Source: an uncultured Acidimicrobiaceae bacterium
Lineage (GTDB): Bacteria; Actinomycetota; Acidimicrobiia; Spongiisociales; UBA5794
DNA length: 64,000 nt
Direction of reading: 5' to 3'
NCBI GenBank assembly: GCA_947259365.1
Contig: CAMYMC010000050.1
Span: forward strand, 1 to 64,000
Position numbers and translations under genes: made by a program. Of this stretch, positions 32,364-40,541 are shown in pieces; position 1 is the stretch's first letter; every line of letters begins with the position of its first letter. Below the pieces are notes generated by a model. The model saw only the letters and a list, made by a program, of their open reading frames with translations, ran no database searches and was not told the origin of the DNA.

Positions 32364-33101
32364 TCAACCGACGCGACCGCGCGCCGTCAGCTGTGCGGAC
32401 ACGGCCGCCAGCTCCTCGACCGTGTTCACCCCGCCGGCCTCGGACCGGTCGATGAGGTGGGCGCCGACGCGATGGCCGGCGGCGGTGAGCACGGACACGA
32501 CGTCGGTGAGGTACATCTCCCCCTGGTCGTTGTCGGTTCCGAGCCGGGTGAGCGCTCGCGAGAGGAGCCCCGCCTCGAAGGCGTACACGGATGTGTTGAT
32601 CTCGGAGATCGCCTCCTCCAGGGTCGTCGCGTCGCGCTCCTCGACGATCCGTACGACCCGGTCGCCGTCGCGGACGATGCGCCCGTAGCCCGCAGCGTCG
32701 GCGACGATCGCCGACATGACCGTCGCCGCCGCATCGGCTGCGGCGTGGGCCGCGACGAGCCCGCGCATCGTCGCCCCCCGGATGAGGGGCATGTCCCCCG
32801 GCACGACGACGATCGTGTCGTCGTCGTCGGTGTCGAGCGCTTCCAGCCCGATCGCGGCGGCGTGACCGGTGCCCCGCTGCTCCGCCTGGACGGTGGCGGC
32901 GACGTGCCCGGGGAGGAGGCGCGCCACCTCGTCGGCGTGATGGCCGACGACGACGACGGTCGATGCCGCCTGCAGGGTCCCAACGGCGTCGAGGACCCAC
33001 GACAGGAGGGGCCTGCCGGCGGCGAGATGGAGCACCTTGGCGAGGTCGGAGCGCATGCGTGTGCCCTTGCCGGCGGCGAGGACGATGACATGGAGCGCCA
33101 C
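32364..33101 (-). CDS. glmU: GlmU-type UDP-GlcNAc pyrophosphorylase domain, no LbH acetyltransferase domain
   Basis: GTG start; HVIVLAAGKGTRMRSDLAKVLHLAAGRPLL...EQRGTGHAAA...GDMPLIRG; stop after about 245 aa. Confidence 0.85.
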   Translation of the reverse strand: MALHVIVLAAGKGTRMRSDLAKVLHLAAGRPLLSWVLDAVGTLQAASTVVVVGHHADEVARLLPGHVAATVQAEQRGTGHAAAIGLEALDTDDDDTIVVVPGDMPLIRGATMRGLVAAHAAADAAATVMSAIVADAAGYGRIVRDGDRVVRIVEERDATTLEEAISEINTSVYAFEAGLLSRALTRLGTDNDQGEMYLTDVVSVLTAAGHRVGAHLIDRSEAGGVNTVEELAAVSAQLTARGRVG

Positions 33102-33136
33102 AGCGCTCGTCCCCCTCTCGGTCGCGGCACGGCGCT

Positions 33137-33211
33137 TGGCTGGGGGGCCAGGACTCGAACCCGGACTGACGGGACCAAAACCCGGCGTGCTGCCAGTTAC
33201 ACCACCCCCCA
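33137..33211 (-). tRNA. tRNA-Gln (TTG anticodon), CCA encoded
   Basis: TGGGGGGTGGTGTAACTGGCAGCACGCCGGGTTTTGGTCCCGTCAGTCCGGGTTCGAGTCCTGGCCCCCCAGCCA. Confidence 0.93.
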
Positions 33212-33328
33212 ACGGATGGCGGGACCACTCTAGGAGGCGCCGGCTGCCGACCCGCCCGCGAGAGCGCAGCGATGGGCGCGCGCCAGCTGCCGGAACCATC
33301 ATGAGCTCCACCGGAGAGAGAGGACGGC

Positions 33329-33727
33329 ATGCAGGTCGAAGTAGAGCGGCTGGTCGGCAAGCATTTCGAGGTCCGAGCCAGGGGGCTCACGGTCGACGTC
33401 GACGAGCTCGAGGAAGCGGGCGGGTCGGGGCGGGGTTTCCGCCCCACCGAGCTCCTCCTCGGCGCCCTCGGGGCATGCATGGCGGGCACCATGCTCACGT
33501 TCGCGGCGAACGAATCCATCCCGGTCGAGGAGGTGGTCGTGCGCCTCGAAGACCGCGTTGCGCAGCACCCGAAACGCATCGACGGAATCCGGGTTGAGAT
33601 GTCGGTCGACGGCGACCTCAGTGAGCGTCACGTCGCGTCCCTGCGCCGGGTGGCGGCTGCATGCAAGATCCACAACACCGTGACGACCGGCGTCGCGATC
33701 GAGCTCACGTTCGAGGCCGGCGCGTGA
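33329..33727 (+). CDS. OsmC family protein
   Basis: FRPTELLLGALGACMAGTMLTFAANESIPVEEVVVRLEDR...AAACKIHNTV. Confidence 0.9.
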   Translation: MQVEVERLVGKHFEVRARGLTVDVDELEEAGGSGRGFRPTELLLGALGACMAGTMLTFAANESIPVEEVVVRLEDRVAQHPKRIDGIRVEMSVDGDLSERHVASLRRVAAACKIHNTVTTGVAIELTFEAGA

Positions 33728-34569
33728 CCGGCCCCCTGGTGACGACGGCCTGGCTCGAGGAGCGCCTCGGCGACCCGGGCACGGTCGTCGTCGAGGTCGC
33801 CCACCACCCTCCCCTGGCTGCCGCCTACTTCTCCGGCCACATCCCGGGAGCCCGCTATCGCCACTGGAAAGCGTTGTGCTGGCACGAGACGATGCGAGCG
33901 TTTCCCTCACCCGAGGCGATGGCGGCCAGGCTGGGCGAGCTCGGCGTCGGCGACGACACGACACTCGCGATCGTCGGCGACACGTTGCAGTTCGGGATCT
34001 ACGCCTACTGGGTGCTGGAGATGACCGGCCTGTCGCACCTCGCCGTCGTCCTCGACGGTGGTCACCGGACGTGGGAGGAGGAGGGACGGCCGATGACGAA
34101 CGCGGTCCCCGAGCCGGCCACGCCGGCCCTCCCCACAATCGGACGACCGGACGAGACGTCACGCATCGGGCGCGACGGCGTCCTCGCCGGGCTTCGCGAT
34201 CCCGAGAGGGTCCTCCTCGACATGCGATCCGACGAGGAGTGGCGGGGCGAGCGAGTTGCGCCGACCACCGCTCCCCACGACCACGGCGCGGAACGGTCGG
34301 GCAGGATCCCGGGCGCCCGCCATCTCAACTACGAGCGCTTGCTGCGCGACGACGGGACGTTCAAAGACCGGGAGGGTCTGCTGGTCGAGCTCACCCGCGA
34401 GGGCGTCGAGCCGCACCGCGACATCGTCACCTACTGCCGGCTCAGCCATCGCGCTTCGCTCGCGTGGTTCGTCCTGACGAAGGTCCTCGGCGGGTACCCG
34501 CAGGTCCGGGTGTACGACGGTTCCTGGACGGAATGGGGATCGATCGTGGGGACGCCGATCGAGCGCTGA
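33724..34569 (+). CDS. Sulfurtransferase, tandem rhodanese domains
   Basis: GTG start overlapping osmC stop; HIPGARYRHWKAL...DMRSDEEWRGE...GRIPGARHLNYERLL...VTYCRLSHRASLAWFVL. Confidence 0.93.
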   Translation: MTGPLVTTAWLEERLGDPGTVVVEVAHHPPLAAAYFSGHIPGARYRHWKALCWHETMRAFPSPEAMAARLGELGVGDDTTLAIVGDTLQFGIYAYWVLEMTGLSHLAVVLDGGHRTWEEEGRPMTNAVPEPATPALPTIGRPDETSRIGRDGVLAGLRDPERVLLDMRSDEEWRGERVAPTTAPHDHGAERSGRIPGARHLNYERLLRDDGTFKDREGLLVELTREGVEPHRDIVTYCRLSHRASLAWFVLTKVLGGYPQVRVYDGSWTEWGSIVGTPIER

Positions 34570-34578
34570 GGAAGGTGT

Positions 34579-35508
34579 TCAGCCGTCGAGGAGCCGGAGC
34601 CGGTCATCGTCGTCGTCGCCGAGGCACTTCCCTCGGGAATCCACGGGCTCAGCACCATCGGCCTCCACCACCCAGCCAAAGGGTGCCGGTACCGCAGCCC
34701 GGGTGGCCCGAGCTCCCGGAGGGACCTCGTCGAGCGCGTCCCCGGCTTCGTCCTCGTCGACGAAGAACGCGAAGAGCGTGGGACCGCTCCCCGACATCGC
34801 GACGGGCCGCCCCCACGCCATCTCCAGCTCCGACCGCCACTCGGCAACGGCGGGAGCGAGGTCGATCGCGGCGGGGGTGAGGTCGTTGCCGAGCGGGCCC
34901 GTCTCCCGCAGAACGGGCGGAAGGTGCCGGTCGGCGAGGGGGTCCCCGGCCGGTCCCCCGAGCCGATCCCATGCCGTATACACGGCTGCGGCGGACAGCT
35001 CGACGGGCGGCACGACGACGGCGATGGCGAAGCCTCCGAGCGGGTCCCGGGCGGCCACCCGCTCACCGATGCCCGCCACCTCGGCGAAACCGCCGGTGAA
35101 ACAGAACGGCACGTCACTCCCCAGCTCCGGTGCGAGGGCGGAGAGCCGGGACGCGGACACTCCGAGGAGCACACCGGCCGCGCCCAGAACGGCTGCCGCG
35201 TCGGCGCTGCCGCCCCCGAGCCCGGCCGCCATCGGGATTCGCTTTGTCAGCCGCAGATGGAGGGCCGCCGCTGCGCCCGCCGAGTCCCTGACGGCGAGTG
35301 CGGCGCGCCACGCCAGGTTCTCGTCGCCGTCGGGAAGCCGACCACCTCCTTCGGCTTCGAGCAGGTCCTCGTCGGCGCGGCCGAGCCAGAGCCGGTCCGT
35401 CCACGAGATCGACGTGTAGAGCCCCAGGAGCGGGTGCATCCCATCGGCTCTCACCGGCCGCACGCTGAGGCTGAGGTTCACCTTGGCGAATGCCCATGCG
35501 GCGATCAC
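34579..35508 (-). CDS. ispE: 4-diphosphocytidyl-2-C-methyl-D-erythritol kinase
   Basis: AFAKVNLSLSVRPVRADGMHPL...KRIPMAAGLGGGSADAAAVL...GSDVPFCFTGG. Confidence 0.95.
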   Translation of the reverse strand: MIAAWAFAKVNLSLSVRPVRADGMHPLLGLYTSISWTDRLWLGRADEDLLEAEGGGRLPDGDENLAWRAALAVRDSAGAAAALHLRLTKRIPMAAGLGGGSADAAAVLGAAGVLLGVSASRLSALAPELGSDVPFCFTGGFAEVAGIGERVAARDPLGGFAIAVVVPPVELSAAAVYTAWDRLGGPAGDPLADRHLPPVLRETGPLGNDLTPAAIDLAPAVAEWRSELEMAWGRPVAMSGSGPTLFAFFVDEDEAGDALDEVPPGARATRAAVPAPFGWVVEADGAEPVDSRGKCLGDDDDDRLRLLDG

Positions 35509-36329
35509 GCGGCCTCCCCGGCCGCTTCGGCGAGGGCGAGCCAGCGGTCGACGGCCAGCTCCTCGGGCCGGGCCGTAGGCGGGATGCCGGCGCGCTCGAG
35601 CACGGTCCCCGGATCGGCGAGGACCCCGCCGAGCGAGCGCCGCAGCATCTTGCGCCGCTGGTTGAAGGCGGCTGCCGCCAGCGCCTCGGCCTCGGCGGCA
35701 CGGCGCGGAGCCGGAATCCGATCGAGAACGACGACCGCCGACTCCACATCCGGTGCAGGGATGAACACCGCCGGCGACACCGTGAAGGCGATCCTGGCCT
35801 CGGCTCGCAGCCCGACGCTCACCGAGGGCAGCCCGTAGGCGGGAGTCCCGGGTGCGGCGACGAGCCGCTCGGCGACCTCCCGCTGCACCATGACGACGAA
35901 GCGCTCGATCCGGGGGGCATCACGGAGGACATCGAGCAGGAGCGGCGTCCCGACGTTGAACGGCAGGTTCCCGACGAGGGTCCAGCGCCCCGGGCCCAGC
36001 TCGGCGTCGAGCACCTTCCTCGTCGCGTCGGCGAAGCGGAGGTCGACGTCGAGCCCGGCGAGGGCCTCTTCGAGGAGGGGCGCAAGGCGTTCATCGATCT
36101 CGTAGGCGACGACGGCGGCGCCCGTCTCGGCGAGGGCGCGGGTCAGCGTTCCGGTGCCCGCTCCGATCTCGACGACGCGGTCGGCGGGCCCGACGGCGGC
36201 GGTCCGCACGGTGCGCTCCACCACTCCGGGCTCAGCGAGGAAGTGCTGGCCCAAGCGCTTGCGGGGACGCAGCCCGTGACGAGCGAGAAGGTCCCGAATC
36301 TCGCCCCGACCCTGGGCCCGGCCGGTCAC
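35505..36329 (-). CDS. rsmA: 16S rRNA (adenine1518/1519-N6)-dimethyltransferase
   Basis: LRPRKRLGQHFLAEPGVVERTV...VVEIGAGTGTLT...LVGNLPFNVGTPLL. Confidence 0.95.
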   Translation of the reverse strand: MTGRAQGRGEIRDLLARHGLRPRKRLGQHFLAEPGVVERTVRTAAVGPADRVVEIGAGTGTLTRALAETGAAVVAYEIDERLAPLLEEALAGLDVDLRFADATRKVLDAELGPGRWTLVGNLPFNVGTPLLLDVLRDAPRIERFVVMVQREVAERLVAAPGTPAYGLPSVSVGLRAEARIAFTVSPAVFIPAPDVESAVVVLDRIPAPRRAAEAEALAAAAFNQRRKMLRRSLGGVLADPGTVLERAGIPPTARPEELAVDRWLALAEAAGEAA

Positions 36330-37084
36330 GGCGGCGTGCCGAAGACGGCCGCAGCGGCAGCCGAAGTGGACCGAGCCACCTCGTCGGGAGCGACTCCCCA
36401 GACCTCGGCGAGCGCCGCTCCGACCCGCACGACGTTTGCCGGCTCGTTCTCGGCACTCCGATCGGGAGGCGGCGTGAGATACGGCGTATCGGTCTCGACC
36501 ATCGTTCGTTTCCGCGGCGCGGCCGCCGCTCCCCTCCGCACCGTGTCCCCGGTCTCGTACGTGATCGGACCGGCGAACGAGAACGTGGCACCGAGATCTG
36601 CGAACCGCCGGGTCCAATTCGGCCCCCCGGTCCAGCAGTGGAGAACGGCGCGGGCGCCGAGATCGGCGGAGGCCAGCGCCTCGTACACGTCGGCGAACGC
36701 GTCGCGACAATGCACGATGGCCGGCTTCCCCAGCTCGGCAGCGAGCGCGAGCTGCCCGCTGAAGGCTTCGAGCTGCGCCGGGCGCGGGGAGAGATCCCGG
36801 TAGTAGTCGAGGCCGCATTCGCCGACGGCGTCGGCCTCGATCGCGAGTGCTGCGATCCTCCTGGCCTCCTCGGCCCAGCGCGACGCCTGGTGGGGGTGGA
36901 GGCCGGCGGACCACCGGACCCGCCGCGAGTCGGCTGCGGCGAGGCGGCGCGCCGCCAGCGAGGTCTCGAGGTCGACCCCGGGCACCACCAGCCAGTCGAC
37001 CCCGCCGGCCACAGCGCGCCGCGTCAGCGCCGCCGGATCTGCGGTCATGAAGAGGTGACAGTGGCTGTCGACCCAGCCACTCAT
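36326..37084 (-). CDS. TatD family hydrolase
   Basis: MSGWVDSHCHLFMTADPAAL...SAGLHPHQA...AVGECGLDYYRD...PAIVHCRDAF...VETDTPYLTP. Confidence 0.95.
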   Translation of the reverse strand: MSGWVDSHCHLFMTADPAALTRRAVAGGVDWLVVPGVDLETSLAARRLAAADSRRVRWSAGLHPHQASRWAEEARRIAALAIEADAVGECGLDYYRDLSPRPAQLEAFSGQLALAAELGKPAIVHCRDAFADVYEALASADLGARAVLHCWTGGPNWTRRFADLGATFSFAGPITYETGDTVRRGAAAAPRKRTMVETDTPYLTPPPDRSAENEPANVVRVGAALAEVWGVAPDEVARSTSAAAAAVFGTPP

Positions 37085-37085
37085 G

Positions 37086-38747
37086 TCACACCTCGTCGTT
37101 GGACGGCTCGACCTTGCTGTACAGCGGCTCGGCTTCGCCGATCCTGGCACCGGCCGGCACCTCGAGCCGGAGCCATCGGGGACCGGTGTCGGGGATCTCG
37201 AGACCGAGGGTCGCGAACACCCGCCGGGTCGTGAATGGCAAATACGGCCCGAGCGCGGCGGCGATGCCGCTGATCGCCTGGAGGGCGACCCACAGCGTCG
37301 TGGCGGTGCGCTCCTCGTCGTCTTTCGCCGTCGCCCAGGGTTGTTTCTCGGAGAGGTATTGGTTTGCCGCCTGGGCGGCGCCCATCGCCGTGCCGAGCGC
37401 GGCTCGGAGCCGGACGGCCGCGAGCTGCTCGCTCCCCCCAACGAGTGCCGCATCCACTGCGCCGAGCAGCGCCTCGTCGGCCTCGTCGAGATCGGTGGGC
37501 GCAGGCACCGCGCCGTCGAAGTAGCGGTGCGTCATCGACACGACACGGTTGACGAGGTTGCCCCAAGTGGCAACGAGTTCGTCGTTGATCCGCCTCACCA
37601 TCTCCTCCTCGGTCAGGTCGACGTCGGAGGTCTCGGGGAGGTTGGCGGCGAGCGCGTAGCGGAGTGCATCCGGCTCGAAGCGGTCGAGCGCCTCGCCGAC
37701 GGTCAACCCGACGCCCCGGCTCGCCGAAGCCTTGCCGCCCTTGAACGTGACGTACTGGTTCGCCGGGACATCGGTCGGCAGGTTCAGGCCCCCGTAGCCG
37801 AGCAGCATGACGGGCCAGATCACCGCGTGGAAGGCGATGTTGTCCTTCCCGATGAAGTAATAGTGCTCGGCGTCCGGGTTCTCCCACCACTCCCGCCACG
37901 CATCCGACGTGCCCCGGAGCTGAGCCCATTCCTTGGCGGCCGACAGGTACCCGATCACGGCGTCGAACCACACGTAGATCTTCTTGCCCGGCCCGAGGTC
38001 GTCGACCGGGATGTCGACTCCCCAGTCGATGTCGCGGGTGATGGCCCGGTCCTTGAGCCCCTCTTCGACCCACCCGAGGGCGAAGTTGAGGACGTGCTTG
38101 CGCCAGCCGGCGCGGGACCGCAGCCAGTCGCCGAGCGGCTTCTCGAACTCGGAGAGCCTGAGGTAGAAGTGTTCGGTCGTGCGCAGCACCGGCTCGGCCC
38201 CCGTCAGCTTGGACCGAGGATCGATGAGGTCGATCGGGTCGAGGGTCCTGCCGCAGTTCTCGCACTGGTCGCCCCTGGCGTGGTCGTAGCCACAGTGGGG
38301 GCAGGTCCCCTCCAGATACCGGTCGGGTAGGAATCGCTCCGCCTCCGGGTCGTAGAACTGATCGGAGGTTCGCCTGTCGATGTGGCCCTTCTCGTAGAGA
38401 CGCAGGAAGACATCCTGGGTCACGGCGTGGTGGTTGGGAGTGCCGGTGGAGGTGTAGAGATCCCAGTCGAAACCGAGCGCATCCCACTGCTCGACGAACT
38501 CGGCGTGGTACCTGTCGACGATCGCCTGGGGCTCGACGCCTTCCTCCTCCGCCCGCACCGTGATTGGCGTGCCGTGGACATCGGATCCCGAAACCATGAG
38601 CGGCCGGTTGCCGACGGCGCGGTGGTACCGGGCGAAGATGTCGGCGGGCAGATAGGCGCCGGCGATGTGCCCGACGTGGCGCGAGCCGCTGGCATACGGC
38701 CAGGCGACCGCGACGAGGACGGGGGTCGAGGAAGGGGTATCGCTCAC
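37086..38747 (-). CDS. metG: Methionyl-tRNA synthetase
   Basis: VAVAWPYASGSRHVGHIAGAYLPADIFARYHR...CPHCGYDHARGDQCENCG...ASASRGVGL. Confidence 0.96.
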   Translation of the reverse strand: MSDTPSSTPVLVAVAWPYASGSRHVGHIAGAYLPADIFARYHRAVGNRPLMVSGSDVHGTPITVRAEEEGVEPQAIVDRYHAEFVEQWDALGFDWDLYTSTGTPNHHAVTQDVFLRLYEKGHIDRRTSDQFYDPEAERFLPDRYLEGTCPHCGYDHARGDQCENCGRTLDPIDLIDPRSKLTGAEPVLRTTEHFYLRLSEFEKPLGDWLRSRAGWRKHVLNFALGWVEEGLKDRAITRDIDWGVDIPVDDLGPGKKIYVWFDAVIGYLSAAKEWAQLRGTSDAWREWWENPDAEHYYFIGKDNIAFHAVIWPVMLLGYGGLNLPTDVPANQYVTFKGGKASASRGVGLTVGEALDRFEPDALRYALAANLPETSDVDLTEEEMVRRINDELVATWGNLVNRVVSMTHRYFDGAVPAPTDLDEADEALLGAVDAALVGGSEQLAAVRLRAALGTAMGAAQAANQYLSEKQPWATAKDDEERTATTLWVALQAISGIAAALGPYLPFTTRRVFATLGLEIPDTGPRWLRLEVPAGARIGEAEPLYSKVEPSNDEV

Positions 38748-38906
38748 GAGGCGAGCGATGGTACCAGCGCCCCGGCATCGTCCCCGGAGGCGGGCGGTGG
38801 CGGCTCACGTGCACAGATGGCCGACCCGGCCCGGCGTACAATGCCGGCGACACCGGCCGCCGGGGACGAGGCCGCGGCAAATCGAGATCGTCCGCTGGAG
38901 GTCGTT

Positions 38907-39146
38907 GTGGAGACGGGAATGGTGCGCAAGATCGACGACCTCGGCCGCATCGTCATTCCTGCCGAGACGAGGCGACTCCTCAACATCCGCGAGGGCGACA
39001 CGCTGACGATCTCGGTCGACGACAACGCGATCGTCATCTCCAAGCTCGAAGCGACCTGCGTCTTCGACGGCACGACCGAGGGCGTGCGCACGTACCGGGG
39101 CCGCGGCGTGTGCGGTTCGTGTCTTCGCGGCATGAAGGAGTTGTGA
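38907..39146 (+). CDS. AbrB/SpoVT-family transcriptional regulator with C-terminal CxxC
   Basis: MVRKIDDLGRIVIPAETRRLLNIREGDTLTISVDDNAIVISKLEATCVF...RGRGVCGSCLRGMKEL. Confidence 0.92.
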   Translation: METGMVRKIDDLGRIVIPAETRRLLNIREGDTLTISVDDNAIVISKLEATCVFDGTTEGVRTYRGRGVCGSCLRGMKEL

Positions 39147-39152
39147 GCCGGA

Positions 39153-39977
39153 TCAGCCCGGCTCCGTGCCGACGACCCGCTCGTAGAGCTCCCGCCTCGA
39201 GACGCCGTGGTCGGCGGCGGCCCGCCGCACCGCTTCCGAGGGCCGGGCCCCGGCGGTGATCGCCGCGGAAGCGGCGGCGACGGCCTCCTCGAGGTCACCG
39301 GCGGCGGGAGCGGCGCCCTCGATGACCAGCGTCAGCTCTCCTCGTGCGTCGGGGCCCCATCGCCGGGCCGCCTCCTCGAGGGTGCCCCGCCATACCTCCT
39401 CGTGGAGCTTGGTGAGCTCGCGAGCGACCACGACCCGCCGCTCCCCGAGCGCACCGGCCAGCTCGGCGAGGTCCGCACCGGCCCGATGCGGCGAGAGGAA
39501 CACGACGGCGGTCCGGGCCTCGGTGACCAGACCCGCCACGGCCCGGGTCCGCTCCTTGCCCTTCTTCGGTAGGAAGCCCTCGAACACGAACCGGTCCGCG
39601 AGGAAACCGGACACGGCGAGCGCGGCGGTGACCGCGCTCGGGCCGGGGACGACGGTGACTTCGGCGCCGGCGGCGGCGGCGACGGCGACCGCCGAAGCGC
39701 CCGGGTCGCTGACCGCCGGGGTCCCGGCATCGGTCACGAGGGCGACGACCCGGCCCCGAGCCAGCTCCTCGTCGAGCTCGGCGGCGCGGGACCGCTCGTT
39801 GCCGGCGTAGTACGACCGCAACGGCACGTCGATCCCGAACGCGGAGAGCAGCTTCCTCGTGCGGCGGGTGTCCTCGGCGTACACGAGATCGGCACCGCCG
39901 AGCGCCTCGACGAGCCGCGGCGGAGCATCTCCCAGGTTGCCGATGGGGGTTGCGCACACGATGAGCCGGCCGGTCAC
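39153..39977 (-). CDS. rsmI: 16S rRNA (cytidine1402-2'-O)-methyltransferase
   Basis: RLIVCATPIGNLGDAPPRLVEALGGADLVYAEDTRRTRKLLSAF...VTDAGTPAVSDPG. Confidence 0.96.
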   Translation of the reverse strand: MTGRLIVCATPIGNLGDAPPRLVEALGGADLVYAEDTRRTRKLLSAFGIDVPLRSYYAGNERSRAAELDEELARGRVVALVTDAGTPAVSDPGASAVAVAAAAGAEVTVVPGPSAVTAALAVSGFLADRFVFEGFLPKKGKERTRAVAGLVTEARTAVVFLSPHRAGADLAELAGALGERRVVVARELTKLHEEVWRGTLEEAARRWGPDARGELTLVIEGAAPAAGDLEEAVAAASAAITAGARPSEAVRRAAADHGVSRRELYERVVGTEPG

Positions 39978-40351
39978 GGCCGAAGCTTACGCCGGAGCAT
40001 CCGCAGCCCCTCATGGGGAGGCGGTGGGTCACACTCGCCGGGAAGCTCGAGCAGCCAGGTCGCGGAGGCGACGACGACGACCCGCCGCCGACCGAGCCTG
40101 CGGATCTCGCACACGCCGCCGTCGCGGTCGATCCCGACGACCGTCAGATCGCACCGCATCCCGAAGCCGTGCACCGAGCGTGCCCGGACCAGAAGGCCTC
40201 GCCCGACCGGGTCGGGGCGCAAACCCTGCAGCCGCTGCCACGGCGTGACCGCGACCGAAAGCGGAGGGGATCGCCACCCCCCGCCTCCGCTCACCGCTCT
40301 CCACTCGCGGATTGCACCGCCACCACCTGCTGGTACCCTTCCGCCCCTCAT
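39974..40351 (-). CDS. DUF192 family protein
   Basis: VAVTPWQRLQGLRPDPVGRGLLVRARSVHGFGMRCDLTVVGIDRDGGV. Confidence 0.8.
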   Translation of the reverse strand: MRGGRVPAGGGGAIREWRAVSGGGGWRSPPLSVAVTPWQRLQGLRPDPVGRGLLVRARSVHGFGMRCDLTVVGIDRDGGVCEIRRLGRRRVVVVASATWLLELPGECDPPPPHEGLRMLRRKLRP

Positions 40352-40433
40352 GGCCAAGGCAAAGCGACGCAAGCTCCGCGCCCGCCGCAAGAAGGCGAAC
40401 CACGGCCGCAAGCCGAACGCGGGCCGCGGCTGA
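40350..40433 (+). CDS. bL37-like mini ribosomal protein (27 aa)
   Basis: MAKAKRRKLRARRKKANHGRKPNAGRG: short, extremely basic, carries the ANHGxxPNA signature of actinobacterial bL37. Confidence 0.75.
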   Translation: MAKAKRRKLRARRKKANHGRKPNAGRG

Positions 40434-40541
40434 GCCGCGCCGCCGTCCCCACCCCGTAGCGCCGCCTCCGATGACTCGTGGACCGGTCGGCGCGGCATCC
40501 CGGCACCGTACCCGGCCCCGGCGCCGCACTGAAGTGACCCG

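Noticed and set aside
37081-38880. 599-aa - strand ORF
   Set aside because: Alternative frame over metG; translation is Arg-rich with no family signature.
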